A DNA stretch of 64,000 bases, from contig JAFMOC010000190.1 of assembly GCA_019802505.1 (NCBI GenBank), positions 728,898 through 792,897 of the forward strand, written 5' to 3'. The stretch comes from Corydoras sp. C115 (lineage: Eukaryota > Chordata > Actinopteri > Siluriformes > Callichthyidae). Below, piece by piece: positions 21,085-31,500 of this stretch. Positions within the stretch are counted from its first letter, which is position 1. Every line of letters starts with the position of its first letter. The notes under the pieces are model-generated. The model was not told the DNA's origin and searched no databases. It saw only the letters and a program-made list of their open reading frames with translations. The translations under genes and the position numbers were made by a program.

Positions 21085-21526
21085 GAATCAGGGAGTTAAC
21101 TCATATTAAGCATCTTTGGAAGCAGTTGAAACATGCTGTCTGGAAAAGGCACCCTTCAAATCTGAGAGGGCCAATATACCTGTTAAGAGGTGCAGTAGAC
21201 ACGGTGACAGTTACAGGAATTGTTTGGTTTGTCAAAAGGTTGTGAAACAAAATATTACGTTTAGGGTACCTGAATCATTTCTGTTCAGGCCTGTTTCATA
21301 AGTTTTTTTTTAATTCTGTTGAAGTATGGTCTAAAAGCAATGTCTGAATTTCAATGGTTTATTTATAATTTTTTTATTTATTTATTAATTTATATTATAA
21401 CTTATAATGGTTAAGAAATAAAGTTTTATTTATTTTTACTTTTGTCAGATTCAAGTTATTTCTGTGACCATTGTGGGTTTTTCTTTAATTAACCAAGAGG
21501 TACCAACAATTTTTGCCACGTGTGTG
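21085..21526 (+). mobile_element. Tc1-like transposon 3' end
   Basis: HIKHLWKQLKHAVWKRHPSN and LRG are typical of the last part of a Tc1-like transposase. They are followed by an AT-rich 3' region that ends with ACCAACAATTTTTGCCACGTGTGT, a terminal sequence I associate with Tc1-like elements of fish. The 5' end and DDE core are missing. Confidence 0.6.
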
Positions 21527-22373
21527 TGGGTGTCACACACGGGGCGCGCTGTCCGAAAAATGGCGGTGCAGCGTGGTGGCGTGGTAGCGCATGGCCCAGG
21601 AGTCGGCAGATGTAGAACAACACCCTCTCTCGGTCCGAAAGCTCCCGACTGGTCACCAAGTCAAACACCCTGCGATATCCGATAATATACGGCAGTGGCT
21701 TTAACGCCACACCGTCGCAGGGTGCTGGGAGCTTGATCGAGGCAGAGAGGGGGAGAACAATCTCCCCATACTCCGGGACCCGGTCAATACCCCTCCTCGC
21801 TCCAACCTCCGGGGAGTGAGTAATGCAGCGAAACTTTAACGGCGGGGCCGACGCCAAGCTAAGAAAGCCTATCGCTGCAGTCGGGGCAACTACTGGCATG
21901 GCTAGTGCCGGGTTAAACTAGCCTTGCTGCTGCAGCCGGGGACTCGACTAAAGGCAGTGCTAATGCTGAGATAAAGAAGCTGGTGCTGCAGCTTGAAAAC
22001 GCGGCTAATGGCGTGGCCAGTGCCGAGTTAAAGTAGCCAATGCTGCAGCAAAGAAAACGGGGCTAATGGCGTGGCTAATGCCGATTTAAATAGCCAAATG
22101 CTGCAGCAAAGAAACCGTGGCTAATGGCGTGGCTAACGCCAATCTAAATAGCCAAATGCTGCAGCTGAAAACACGGCTAATGGCGTGGCTAACGCCGATC
22201 TAAATAGCCAAATGCTGCAGCTGGAAACACACCATGCAATAGCGAGCTAGTGCCGAAGCTAACGCAGCCAACAGCCGGAATCGCGCCGGAATATAATAAA
22301 GGTGAGCGCTTACCCGTAGGAGGAATCCTGGACTTGGCAGGCGTTGTTCGAGGTCAGCATTTTGTCACACATT
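21527..22373 (-). mobile_element. element B internal region (deleted LTR retrotransposon)
   Basis: In minus orientation, the LTR at 22951-22374 is followed by the conserved AATGCTGACCTCG region, a leader minisatellite (22250 down to about 21860, units with GCTGCAGC and GGCTAATGGCG), and the gag-like start RGIDRVPEYGEIVLPLSASI (21780 down to 21590). That joins directly to a short LTR remnant (21531-21590). All of pol is deleted. Confidence 0.7.
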
Positions 22374-22951
22374 GTCACATCATTAATTCTCCACCGCACC
22401 GCGCTGCACCGCCATTTTCCGGACAGCGCGGTGCGGTGGAGAATTAGTGAGCCAGGCGACCAGGTAAGCGAACACAAAAGCTTGTATTGGCTTTAGCACA
22501 GCGGAAACGCCGCCGGAGCAGCCGTGAGCCGAAATAAACAGAACCAAAACGAAACAGCGGGAACGCAGCTGACACCATGATGAAACGTGCCGCGAACTAG
22601 AATACAAAACGAATAACGCAAGCAGCGGAAAAGCCGCTGAGTGCACGGTGTGGAAAGCCGGGAGCGAAATGTAGAAATCAATAAACAAAACAACACACTG
22701 AAATCCCGATGTGGCATATGAGCATTAGCCCACGAAGCGTGTGTGCTCTGAAAACGCTCAATCCAATGCTGACCTACTGACTGCTCTACCGGCATGCTAC
22801 AAATGCAGTCAGTAGGTCGCACGTGATCAGGTAGGACTCAATCCCTGCTCAAGGGGATAGGCCCTACCTACGGAAGCCCCGAACGGCCAAAACCCGATAC
22901 ACGGGAGGCAGGGGGGAGGGGCCCAACCCTCCCAACCCTCCCAACCTGACA
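22374..22951 (-). mobile_element. LTR of element B
   Basis: Begins TGTCACATC and ends CCAACCTGACA. Shared landmarks with the other LTRs of the family are GTGAGCCAGGCGACCAGGTAAGCG, the hairpin around 22780-22830 that includes GACCTACTGACTG, and GGGATAGGCCCTACCTACGG. It starts with a long inverted repeat (ATTCTCCACCGCACCGCG, mirrored at 22424-22446). Confidence 0.7.
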
Positions 22952-23689
22952 GTGGGTGTGAGTGTGTATATATATATATAATTAGGGGTGTAATGGTATG
23001 GTAAGGTTCAGTACACCCTTTCTTAGTGTTTCTTAAAACAAGAACAGTTTAATACTGTACAATATTTTCTTCAGCTGTCTGTTGCCAAAATATTTTAGAT
23101 TTACATGGGGATAACCCTCAAACACACACAAGTGTTTTAATGGATTGTGGGGATTTTTTACCTAAACATCAACTTATTTCATATAGACTTACCCAAACCT
23201 TAATTATAACTACTACTATTACCCTAACAGTGACCAATTATGGTAAACATAACTTGTAAATATGAACCATTACTATAACCATACAACTTGATTTAACTTT
23301 TAAACTTAGAGGGACCAGACGTATGGGCCAGTTTGTGGTTCCCACAGGTACATAAAGTTACCATCATGTAAATGTGTAAACATGTTTTGATTCCCACAAT
23401 AATTTATAGAACTGACACACACAAACACAAGTTCACATTTTATATTATTACAATTTTAAATAAGCAATACATTTTAGCTTCTTTTCACACCTTATTTGTC
23501 CCGCAAATCCAACTTGGACAAAATCCAACTTTCACATGATGTGACACATTTTTCTGTATACCAAATATGGACAAACTGCTGCTAATATGTTGCAAAACGT
23601 TTTTGCACACTTTTAAAAAACTGCTGCTATAACAAACTTTTCTAAAATTAATAACCATAGACATATTTTGCACCTGTGGCTCACACCAC
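22952..23689. other. no recognisable gene; short AT repeat at 22968-22980
   Basis: AT-rich sequence with a short TA run followed by TTAGGGGTGTAATGG, which looks like one end of a DNA transposon. No matching second end was found. Confidence 0.45.
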
Positions 23690-23990
23690 TAGGGGGCACC
23701 TGCACTGTTACCTCTCATTACTTGTTTAATGTTTATTGCCTTGTATATTGCCTGTTACACTGTTCCCTCCCATTACTTGAATGTTTATTGTCCTGTATAT
23801 TGTCTTGTATTTTTTGTGATTCTTGGTTTACACACACTCTTTGCACATGTGCACTTTATTTTGGTTGTGTGGTGGCTGTTATGTGTGCCACCTTGTTCCT
23901 GGAGAACGTTGTTTTGTTCCACTGTATACTGTACAGCACTTTATATTGTGTAATAAAATACTTGAATAGTTGAACACTTGACTATGACTT
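23690..23990 (+). repeat. possible LINE 3' end
   Basis: CCTGGAGAACGTTGTTTTGT, then TCACTGTATACTGTACAGC-like text, AATAAAA and a CTTGAATAGTTGAACACTTGAC tail, resemble the 3' UTR and tail of L2-type LINEs in fish. The short Cys- and Leu-rich frames across it are not genes. Confidence 0.35.
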
Positions 23991-24342
23991 CCAAACTAAA
24001 CAAAATATCTGTACCACAAATTGGACTTCAAAAACTTTCATTTGCCTGAGAGCAACAATGAAAGTTCTATAGTTTACCTAGTTTTACATCGGTAATGAAA
24101 GAACTTCTATACAAGAGATTTATGACAGAAGTGTACAGCATTAAGGAAATTTTAGTTAAAATAAAGGTCATTATGTATTTTCTAAAATCTAAAACATGAG
24201 ATGACAGATTTAGAAAGTTTAATGCCTGTCTGTAAAGCATGCAAACCCTCATTTCTTACCCATTTGGTAAACAATATTACTGTTGAGCTTAAGTAAATGT
24301 TAGCTGTGAAAATCTGGTACAGTGGGATCATAAGTACTTCAG
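23991..24342. other. no recognisable feature
   Basis: AT-rich single-copy-looking sequence. The last 5 bp (TTCAG) are one copy of the target duplication of element C. Confidence 0.45.
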
Positions 24343-24728
24343 TGTCAGAAAAGGCGCGCAGTACGTCCAACGGAGGCGCTGCGCGGTGCTATGCAGGGCG
24401 TGGTGCACGGTGTGAATGAGCGAGCCAGGCGACCAGGTAAGCAGCAGGGAGGTGTTTAATCAAACAACGGCGAGAACGAAAACCCAGAGCACGGGCGGAA
24501 CGTGCCGGGACAGCAAACATACAAAATACAAACAAAACGAAAGTAAACGCGACCCATATAAACATAGCCTGAGTGCAACACAAGTAAAGACAAAGGTAAT
24601 GCTGGCCTGTGATTAGGTAGGACCCAATCCCAAGCCTCGGGGATGGGCCCTACCTACGGGAACCCCTAATAGACAAAAACCGAAAGGAAAAACACGGGGG
24701 GAGTGGCCTCGCACTCCCAAACCTGACA
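24343..24728 (-). mobile_element. element C, 3' LTR
   Basis: About 386 bp from TGTCAGAAAAGG to AAACCTGACA. It matches 26221-26654 but lacks a block of about 48 bp. On the minus strand it is preceded by the purine-rich TTGTGGGGGCGATA (24729-24742), a polypurine tract, which makes the element minus-oriented. It is flanked by TTCAG on the left and, across the element, TTTAG on the right. Confidence 0.85.
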
Positions 24729-26220
24729 TATCGCCCCCACAATTTTATGCGCGACTAACCGTGGGGAGGGGGGGGTATGGCCAACTGGGAAAAAAAACTA
24801 AAAAAGAAACAAAGGGCCATATGAGGACGCAACGGCGACGAGACCTGTTGAGGGCGCAAAGGCGGCGTGGCCCTGGTGTAGAAGAGGCTAACGCGGACCC
24901 TGGTGTAGGAGAGGCTAACGCAGGCCCTGGAGCAGGAGAGGCTAACGTGGACCCTGGTGCTGGAGGGAGTGCGAACGCAGGGACAACCGGTGTGAGCACG
25001 ACCGCAGGGGCAACCTGACTAGACACGACCAAAGGGGCAACCCTAGTACACGCGAACGCAGAACAGTCCTTGTCTTTAGGCTGGGTGTCCGGAATAGAGT
25101 CTCGGGCAAATTGTCCAGAGCGGGAAGTAGATGGTCCCGAACGAGGGGCAAACAGTCCAGCACGGGTGACCCACGGTCCAGAGCGGGTGATAAACAGTCC
25201 AGAACGGGGGGAAACTGGTCCTGAGTGGGGATCCTAGAAGACCACTGCTTCCCCATAGGACCACTGGACTGAAACCCTTAAGATACGCTGGACACCTTGC
25301 CCTCTCTCCCATCCTGCTTCCTCTCCACCTCCTGGACACAAAAGGACAGGACCAGTACCATGGCAACACCACATAACACCAAGTCCTGGTCTACCGAGAC
25401 GTCAGCCGGGGCCGGACCTGAGCTCTGGACGCAAACTGAGCAGATCCCGGATGGCTCGGGACGGCACATGGCCGACGCAGACCGGAACCCGCAGCCCAAA
25501 TCGATCGCCCGAAACCTGCCAGACGTGCCGGTGGCGCGACGCGGATCGCTGGCGGAGTGGCACGGATCAGGGGACGGCTAGCTTGTGGCACGGATTGCTA
25601 TCGGTGCGGCGAGGCTCGTGGAGAGATTCGCGGGCGGCGACGATCGGATTACTGGCGGTGCGCAGCGGTTCGCTAACGGGGCACAGCGGCTCGCTGGCGG
25701 CGCGGAGTGGCTCGCAGGGTGGATTATCGATCCGAGGGCTGCGAGACGGGTTGCTCATGGCACGTAGCAGCAGAAAGAGAGACTCGCGGTCAGCGCAGAG
25801 GTAAGGCAGCCGAATAAGCGGCTACTGGCGGGGCTAGCACCGAGCTAACGCAGCGGAACGCTGCAGCCGGGGAAACGGCTAACGGCGGGCTAGCGCCGAG
25901 GTAATGCAGCCGAAGAAGCGGCTAATGGCGGGGCTAGCGCCGAGCTAATGCAGCGAAACGCTGCAGATGGGGAAACGGCTAATGGCGGGCTAGTGCCGAG
26001 GTAATGCAGCCGAATGCTGCAGCCGAAGAAGTGGCTAATGGCGGGGCTAGCGCCAAGCTAATGCAGTGGAACGCTGCAGCCGGGGAAACGGCTATACGAC
26101 CCGACTGCCGGGGCTGACCGAAGAAACGGGATACGCGGCAGAGGGAAACAAACAAAAAAAATGAGGCGCTTACCCGGACGGGGAATCCTTCACCTTGCTA
26201 GGTGTCTGAGGCCAGCATTC
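24729..26220 (-). mobile_element. element C internal region with stacked minisatellites
   Basis: About 1.5 kb with no gag, protease, reverse transcriptase or integrase that I can recognise. From 5' to 3' on the minus strand it holds a leader with the conserved AATGCTGGCCTCA next to the LTR, a leader minisatellite with GCTAGCGCC/CTGCAG units (26110-25800), a Pro/Ser/Arg-rich periodic frame (25758-25567), 21-bp units around GTCCAGAACGGG (25230-25100), 27-bp units read as PGPALASPT-type nonapeptides (25000-24870), a T-rich tract and the polypurine tract. It looks like a non-autonomous LTR element. Confidence 0.75.
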
Positions 26221-26654
26221 TGTCAGAAAAGGCGCGCAGTACGTCCAACGGAGGCGCAGCGCGGTGCTACGCAGGGCGAGGTGCACGCAGTGCAAATGAG
26301 CGGGCCAGGCGAACAGGTAAGCAGCAGGGAGGTGTTTAATCAAACAACGGCGAGAACGAAAACCCAGAGCACGGGCGGAACGTGCCGGGACAGCCAACAT
26401 ACAAAATACAAACAAAACGAAAGTAAACGCGACCGATATAAACATAGCCTGAGTGCAACACAAGTAAAGACAAAGGTAATGCTGGCCTGCTGACTCAGGG
26501 AACATGCACTCTTTAAGTGTAGTCAGCAGGCCGTATGTGATTAGGTAGGACCCAATCCCAAGCCTCGGGGATGGGCCCTACCTACGGGAACCCCGAATAA
26601 ACAAAAACCGAAAGGAAAAACCTGGGGGAGTGGCCTCGCACTCCCAAACAGACA
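26221..26654 (-). mobile_element. element C, 5' LTR
   Basis: About 434 bp, TGTCAGAAAAGG to AAACAGACA, nearly identical to the 3' LTR. It contains an intact hairpin GGCCTGCTGACT...AGTCAGCAGGCC (about 26484-26532) that the 3' LTR has lost. The right flank TTTAG matches the left flank TTCAG except at one base, as expected for a 5-bp target duplication. Confidence 0.85.
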
Positions 26655-26977
26655 TTTAGACTCCTGCTCACTGATTTTTTTCATTTGTCTCAAACAGAAC
26701 ATAGTGCTAAAACTGCTTGCTTTTAATTAACAAAAACACTTAAAAGGTTTTATTGCAGCAGATGCAGGTTTTATAGACAGATAAGACCAAGTTTAAATAG
26801 TCTGGACTGAACTTCAAGCATGGATACCTAAAAATCTACATAAAAACTTAGTTAAATTGTCTGAGAATTAACGCTGGGTATTTGATTAAGTTCCAACAAT
26901 TCTGTGAAAATGAATAAACAACAATCAACATTCTACATTTTTAAAGCTGATAGGGACAGATCCAAACAAGCTAAATG
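26655..26977. other. no recognisable feature
   Basis: AT-rich sequence between element C and a V-SINE copy. Confidence 0.45.
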
Positions 26978-27230
26978 TCTCATTATCTTCTGCTTAATCC
27001 TATACTAGAAGGGGCAGGGAATGCCAATGCCCATGCAGGTGAAAACATTTTGTGTGCTGGGCAGAGACACCCAGAACAGAGCGCCAATCTATCGCTGAGC
27101 ACACACTCACTCATACTACACAGCGGCTATTTAGATAGAGATCATTTAGAGCAGCCAATTTGCCTTAAATCCATGTTTTTGACTGTGGGAGGAAACCGAG
27201 AAAACATGTGCTAACAACTAAGCCAATTAC
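26978..27230 (-). repeat. old V-SINE copy
   Basis: Read on the plus strand it goes from CATTATCTTCTGCTTAATCC (tail side) through GCAATGCCCATGCAGG, CTGGGCAGAGACACCCAGAA and GACTGTGGGAGGAAACCGAG to GTGCTAACAACTAAGCC (head side). It is therefore a minus-strand V-SINE, and more diverged than the copies at 40595 and 48306. Confidence 0.75.
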
Positions 27231-28285
27231 TTTTAGACACATATTTTATTGATAATGTGTTTTTTCCTTTAATGTTTGTTGTGAAGCAAAATGTTTAAAT
27301 GAGTTTAAAATTGTGTGGTTTGATTTGAGGATGAGGGACAAAACATATTTTGGTAAGATTTATTTTATAGGCATTGTTCTTGCTATAACGTCTCTTTCTA
27401 CAATACATCAAAAATGATTACAACAAATAATTAATTAACAAATGAAAATAATTTAATTGTTACAATAAGTGTAGAAGAATAGAATGTAATATCTTCTATT
27501 AAAGTAAACTTCACTATCCTCTGTATCCTCTACTGTAAATGATTCAACTTTAAGGTAACCATGTGTACTTTTTAAGCAAGTGTTTACAAAGTATAAAAAA
27601 GGTACCTTAGAAGGTACTGCCCCAGTCACAAGCACTGTACACTTAAAAGAAAACCTTCATTCCTGAGAGTGTACTATGCAAGAACTCTTTAAGCAGCATG
27701 AAGGTTCATAAGGCTAATTTGCTTTGATTCCTTTAGTATTTTGTAGGTATAATATAAATATTCATTCATCATTAACAGTGAGGTGTGTAATTAATAAAAG
27801 AGAAAAAGAAAGCAGTCTAAAGGTTTGCTATTTTGATCATATATTTTTGTTTCTATCTTTTTTCTGATCTGTATGAACTCTAGTCAATTCTGGCTATTAT
27901 CAGTACTTCTCATTTATAAACAGAAACCTTAGTGTGCTCATGAGAATTACGAAACTATAATTTAAATCAGATTCTAAACTTAAATAACTTTGATTTCATA
28001 TCAATAGGTGGTAAGGATGTAAATGCAGTTTTCCTCACCCTACATATTTGAATCATTTAACAAATTAAGCTCAAAACCAATAGGCTTGTCACAAGCACAT
28101 GGTTCCTGTGTGGTTGCTATGTTGGTTTAACCACAAGCATCTGAGGTGGGATTTAGTTCACCCAAGATTAAACATGCCAAAAAATATACTGAAAAATATA
28201 TAATCTCAGAATAGGGTCTTTATAAAGAAACTAAACTGTGTGTGTGCATCTATTTTGAAAATTTTGTATTATTAAATGGTAAAAC
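27231..28285. other. region downstream of ca7; no feature seen
   Basis: AT-rich, no coding potential recognised. It may include distal ca7 3' UTR sequence. Confidence 0.45.
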
Positions 28286-28291
28286 TTTATT
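28286..28291 (-). terminator. candidate ca7 polyadenylation signal
   Basis: AATAAA on the minus strand about 100 bp beyond the ca7 stop codon. It is the first canonical signal I see after the stop, so the 3' UTR is probably short. Transcript ends are not visible from sequence alone. Confidence 0.5.
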
Positions 28292-28389
28292 TTTCTCTGT
28301 AGATTTTATGGTTGTGTCCTTCTTCTTCTCTCGAGATAATGGTGTTAAAAGACTAACTAGTAAATCATGCTTTACTTTAAACAAATGCA

Positions 28390-28512
28390 CTACTTAAAGG
28401 AAGCGCGGACCGTCCTGCCTTTCAGTGGCTGCGGAGGACGGAAATTGTTCTCCATGCGTTTTTTCTGTTCTTCCTCTTCACCATTAAACAGCAACATCCT
28501 GAACTTCCCCAT
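28390..28512 (-). CDS. ca7: ca7 exon 7 (coding part)
   Basis: 123 nt including the TAG at 28390-28392, residues 224-263. Starts [10 protein letters not shown] and ends [12 protein letters not shown] followed by TVRASFK. Acceptor GCCTGAAG. The Glu-rich stretch GEEEEQKKR is longer in acidic residues than I recall for mammals. Confidence 0.95.
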   Translation of the reverse strand: MGKFRMLLFNGEEEEQKKRMENNFRPPQPLKGRTVRASFK

Positions 28513-31500
28513 CTTCAGGCATGCAAAATAGAAAACAGAGCATTACTGAGACAGGGATCTTGTACTTATTACTTTTTAAACATTGAGCTTTAGTGTGTCT
28601 TCATTTCATCCACAAGCAGCGTAAACAATCTGGATACAAACCTTTTATTTTAATCAAAGGTAAGAATGTAAAGGAAAATGCAATGGCCAAGACCACAAAT
28701 ATGTGTGAGATTTTTTGAAAAGCTGTTTTATGAGAAGACAATATTTGTTTTTAATAGCACATTTCACCTCTAATAAACTACTTTAGTTCTTAAAACTGTT
28801 GGTAGAAGGACATACATGTTGAAAACAAATGCACAACTTTACTCACACAAACATATTGATGAAGACAGAAATATACACAGAAATATACTTTCACTTTACT
28901 TTACCTATGTAAATAATAAATGTTCCAGAACAATGCTCTATTTACCATATACATGCTCCCATTAGGACCAATCATGAAATTAACATGAAATTACTTTTGA
29001 CTCCATTGCAAAGCTTTACGTGATGGGGCCGTACAGTATATGAATAAACACAATGAGTTGTATAATCCAGCAACATGAGTTACGCTTACAAGGCCATCTT
29101 TTAACCTACCCCCAAAGACTTGTCTATTGTTGTAGCCTAGGATGGTCACAATGTAAGTTTAAAAATGTAAAACATAAAAATTTGCTCTTTACATATAACT
29201 GCTGCACATTAATTAGTGCATTTGATGTGAAATTTCTTTAAAAGAAGTGTTTTTAAGCTAGTTTTATCTATGTTTCTGTATAGAATTTTAATCAAATGTT
29301 TCTGTACTCCCAGTCAAATTTAAGTTTTCAGTTTTTAAGTAAGCTAACATATCCTCTACATAAAAACAATCTTTTAATTAATAATTTTAATCCAGCGTTG
29401 TTTATGTTGTCCAACAGTGTTCATGAAGATTTACAGAAAAAGTCAAAAAAGTGTTGTGGGTGTGACAGTGAGTAAGTGCAAATTTGTATGTATGCAGATT
29501 TGTGTTCATGGGGTTCTGTTTAAGTTTTGCACAAACTTATTATTTTTTAAACATACAGTACATGACATTGTGTGTACACAAATATGTGTGTTGATGTGTG
29601 CATGTGTGTTAACTTGTGTTTCTATGTAAAAAAACAAAAAAACAAAAACGTAACTTGTCGAGTATGTGTGTCTATGTGTGTGTGTGAATGTATCGTGGTT
29701 GTGCCAATAAGTGAGTTCTTATATTTGTATATATGCAGATGTTTAGTAGTTTTGTTTAGGTTTTCCTTCTAAAATGTAATATATTATTATTATTTCTTAT
29801 TATTACTCCTGTTTGCTGACTGGTTAAATAAGTAAGCTCAAATTGTGTCCATACTAACTAACCTTCCAGGCACCTGTACTTTGCAAAATACTTTTTGCTA
29901 TTGATATACAGTATCTCACGAAAGTGAGAAAAAGAGCACATTTTTGTAAATGTTTTATTTTATCTTTTCATGGAACAACACTGAAGGTATTATATTTTTG
30001 ATACAATGTAAAGTAGTCAGTATATTGCTTGTATAACAGTGTGAAGCAAAATAGCTCAACACAGCCATTAATGTCTGCTGGCAACAAAAGTGAGAACACC
30101 CCAAAGTGAAAACAGCCAAATTGTACCCAAATTGTCAATATTTTGTTTTACCATGATTATTTTTAGCACTGCCTTTACTCTCTTGGAAATAAAGCTCAAT
30201 GGAGCTTGACAGGTTGCCACTGGACTCCTCTTTCACTCCACTCGTTTCATATTGGAATATGTCCTGTGGCCTAATTTCCAACGAGAGTGGATTGTGCATA
30301 TTCCAGTACATATTGGAATTAATCCCCACAGCCAGCAGCACTTATTTCATGACACTCTCACCACCTTGCTTGACTGTGGGCAAGACACATTTGTCTTTGT
30401 ATTCCACACCTGGTTGATGCCACATACGCTTAACACCATCTAAACCAATTAAGTATTTTGGTCTCATCAGACCACAGGAAATAGTTCCAGTCATCCATGT
30501 CTTTAGTGTTCTTGTCCTTAGCAAACTTTGTTCTATAAAACATATTTGCTGTGTGTATCCAGTTGGGGTTTGAAGCACTAATTTTATTGGGCTTTATCAC
30601 CTCTAGCCACACCTTGTGTTCCACAGCGTACTTGGCACTGTCTTGATAATAGTGCAGATGCACCTGCAATTCTTTACATCTGCAGGTGACTCTGCAGTCC
30701 ATAATGTGCCCAGCATCAAGCCCTTAAATAAGCTTGCAGAGTTTCAGTTCGGCATAACATTATTTTGCACGCGCTCCTTCTGCTTGTTTGTTTCCTTTTT
30801 AAAAGAACTCTAAAAGAGTGCCTCATGTTTTGATTTTCCTTTTTTGACTGTTTGGCTATCCTGCACGTGGGAACTTGGTGAGCACAGCATCGTGATCGTG
30901 GGTGGCCACAGGTGCCATTGCGCCATTGTGAGGGCATGCTGTAAACCACAACAAAAATCCACCATCTGTGCTTCCAATTCATATTACCTAGTTCAATTGC
31001 AGAGGAACGGCTAGGGTGAAACATCTTTGGATTTCTGCCTCTTTCTTTATGTCTACATTGACTTTGTGTCTGATATAAATATTTATTTAAAAAATATAAT
31101 ATACAGAAGCCTGATATTATTCATAAGCGATGGCTGTGGCTGTGCCATACAGTGTGGTGAGAATGGGACTTTTTGTTTTAGAATTTTGTTCAAATTAAAT
31201 ATTATTAGTTTGCACTACTGATTGGCTAGGGCTGAGCATTTTAGCCCACCTTGTGCTTTCTCTGGACAAGGTCTGTTCATGTTGACTTCTGCATTTTATC
31301 GGTTTTGCTTCTGGATCATTGTTCCATTGTTTTTATTATATATTATTTATTTTATTTTATTATGATCACGTAATGTAACTGAACCCTAACCTGACCAACT
31401 GAATCAACACCACATTTAACCCCACCTCTGGTCAGGCAGTATGTGTGTGTGCTGTGTTTTATGGGTGTGACAGTTAATATTTTTCTCTATAGAGATGTAA

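Noticed and set aside
22972..23030. TTAGGGGTGTAATGG as a DNA-transposon end
   Set aside because: No matching inverted end or target duplication found.
29417..29772. Cys- and Val-rich short frames
   Set aside because: Produced by TGTG-rich intronic sequence, no signal peptide or conserved spacing.
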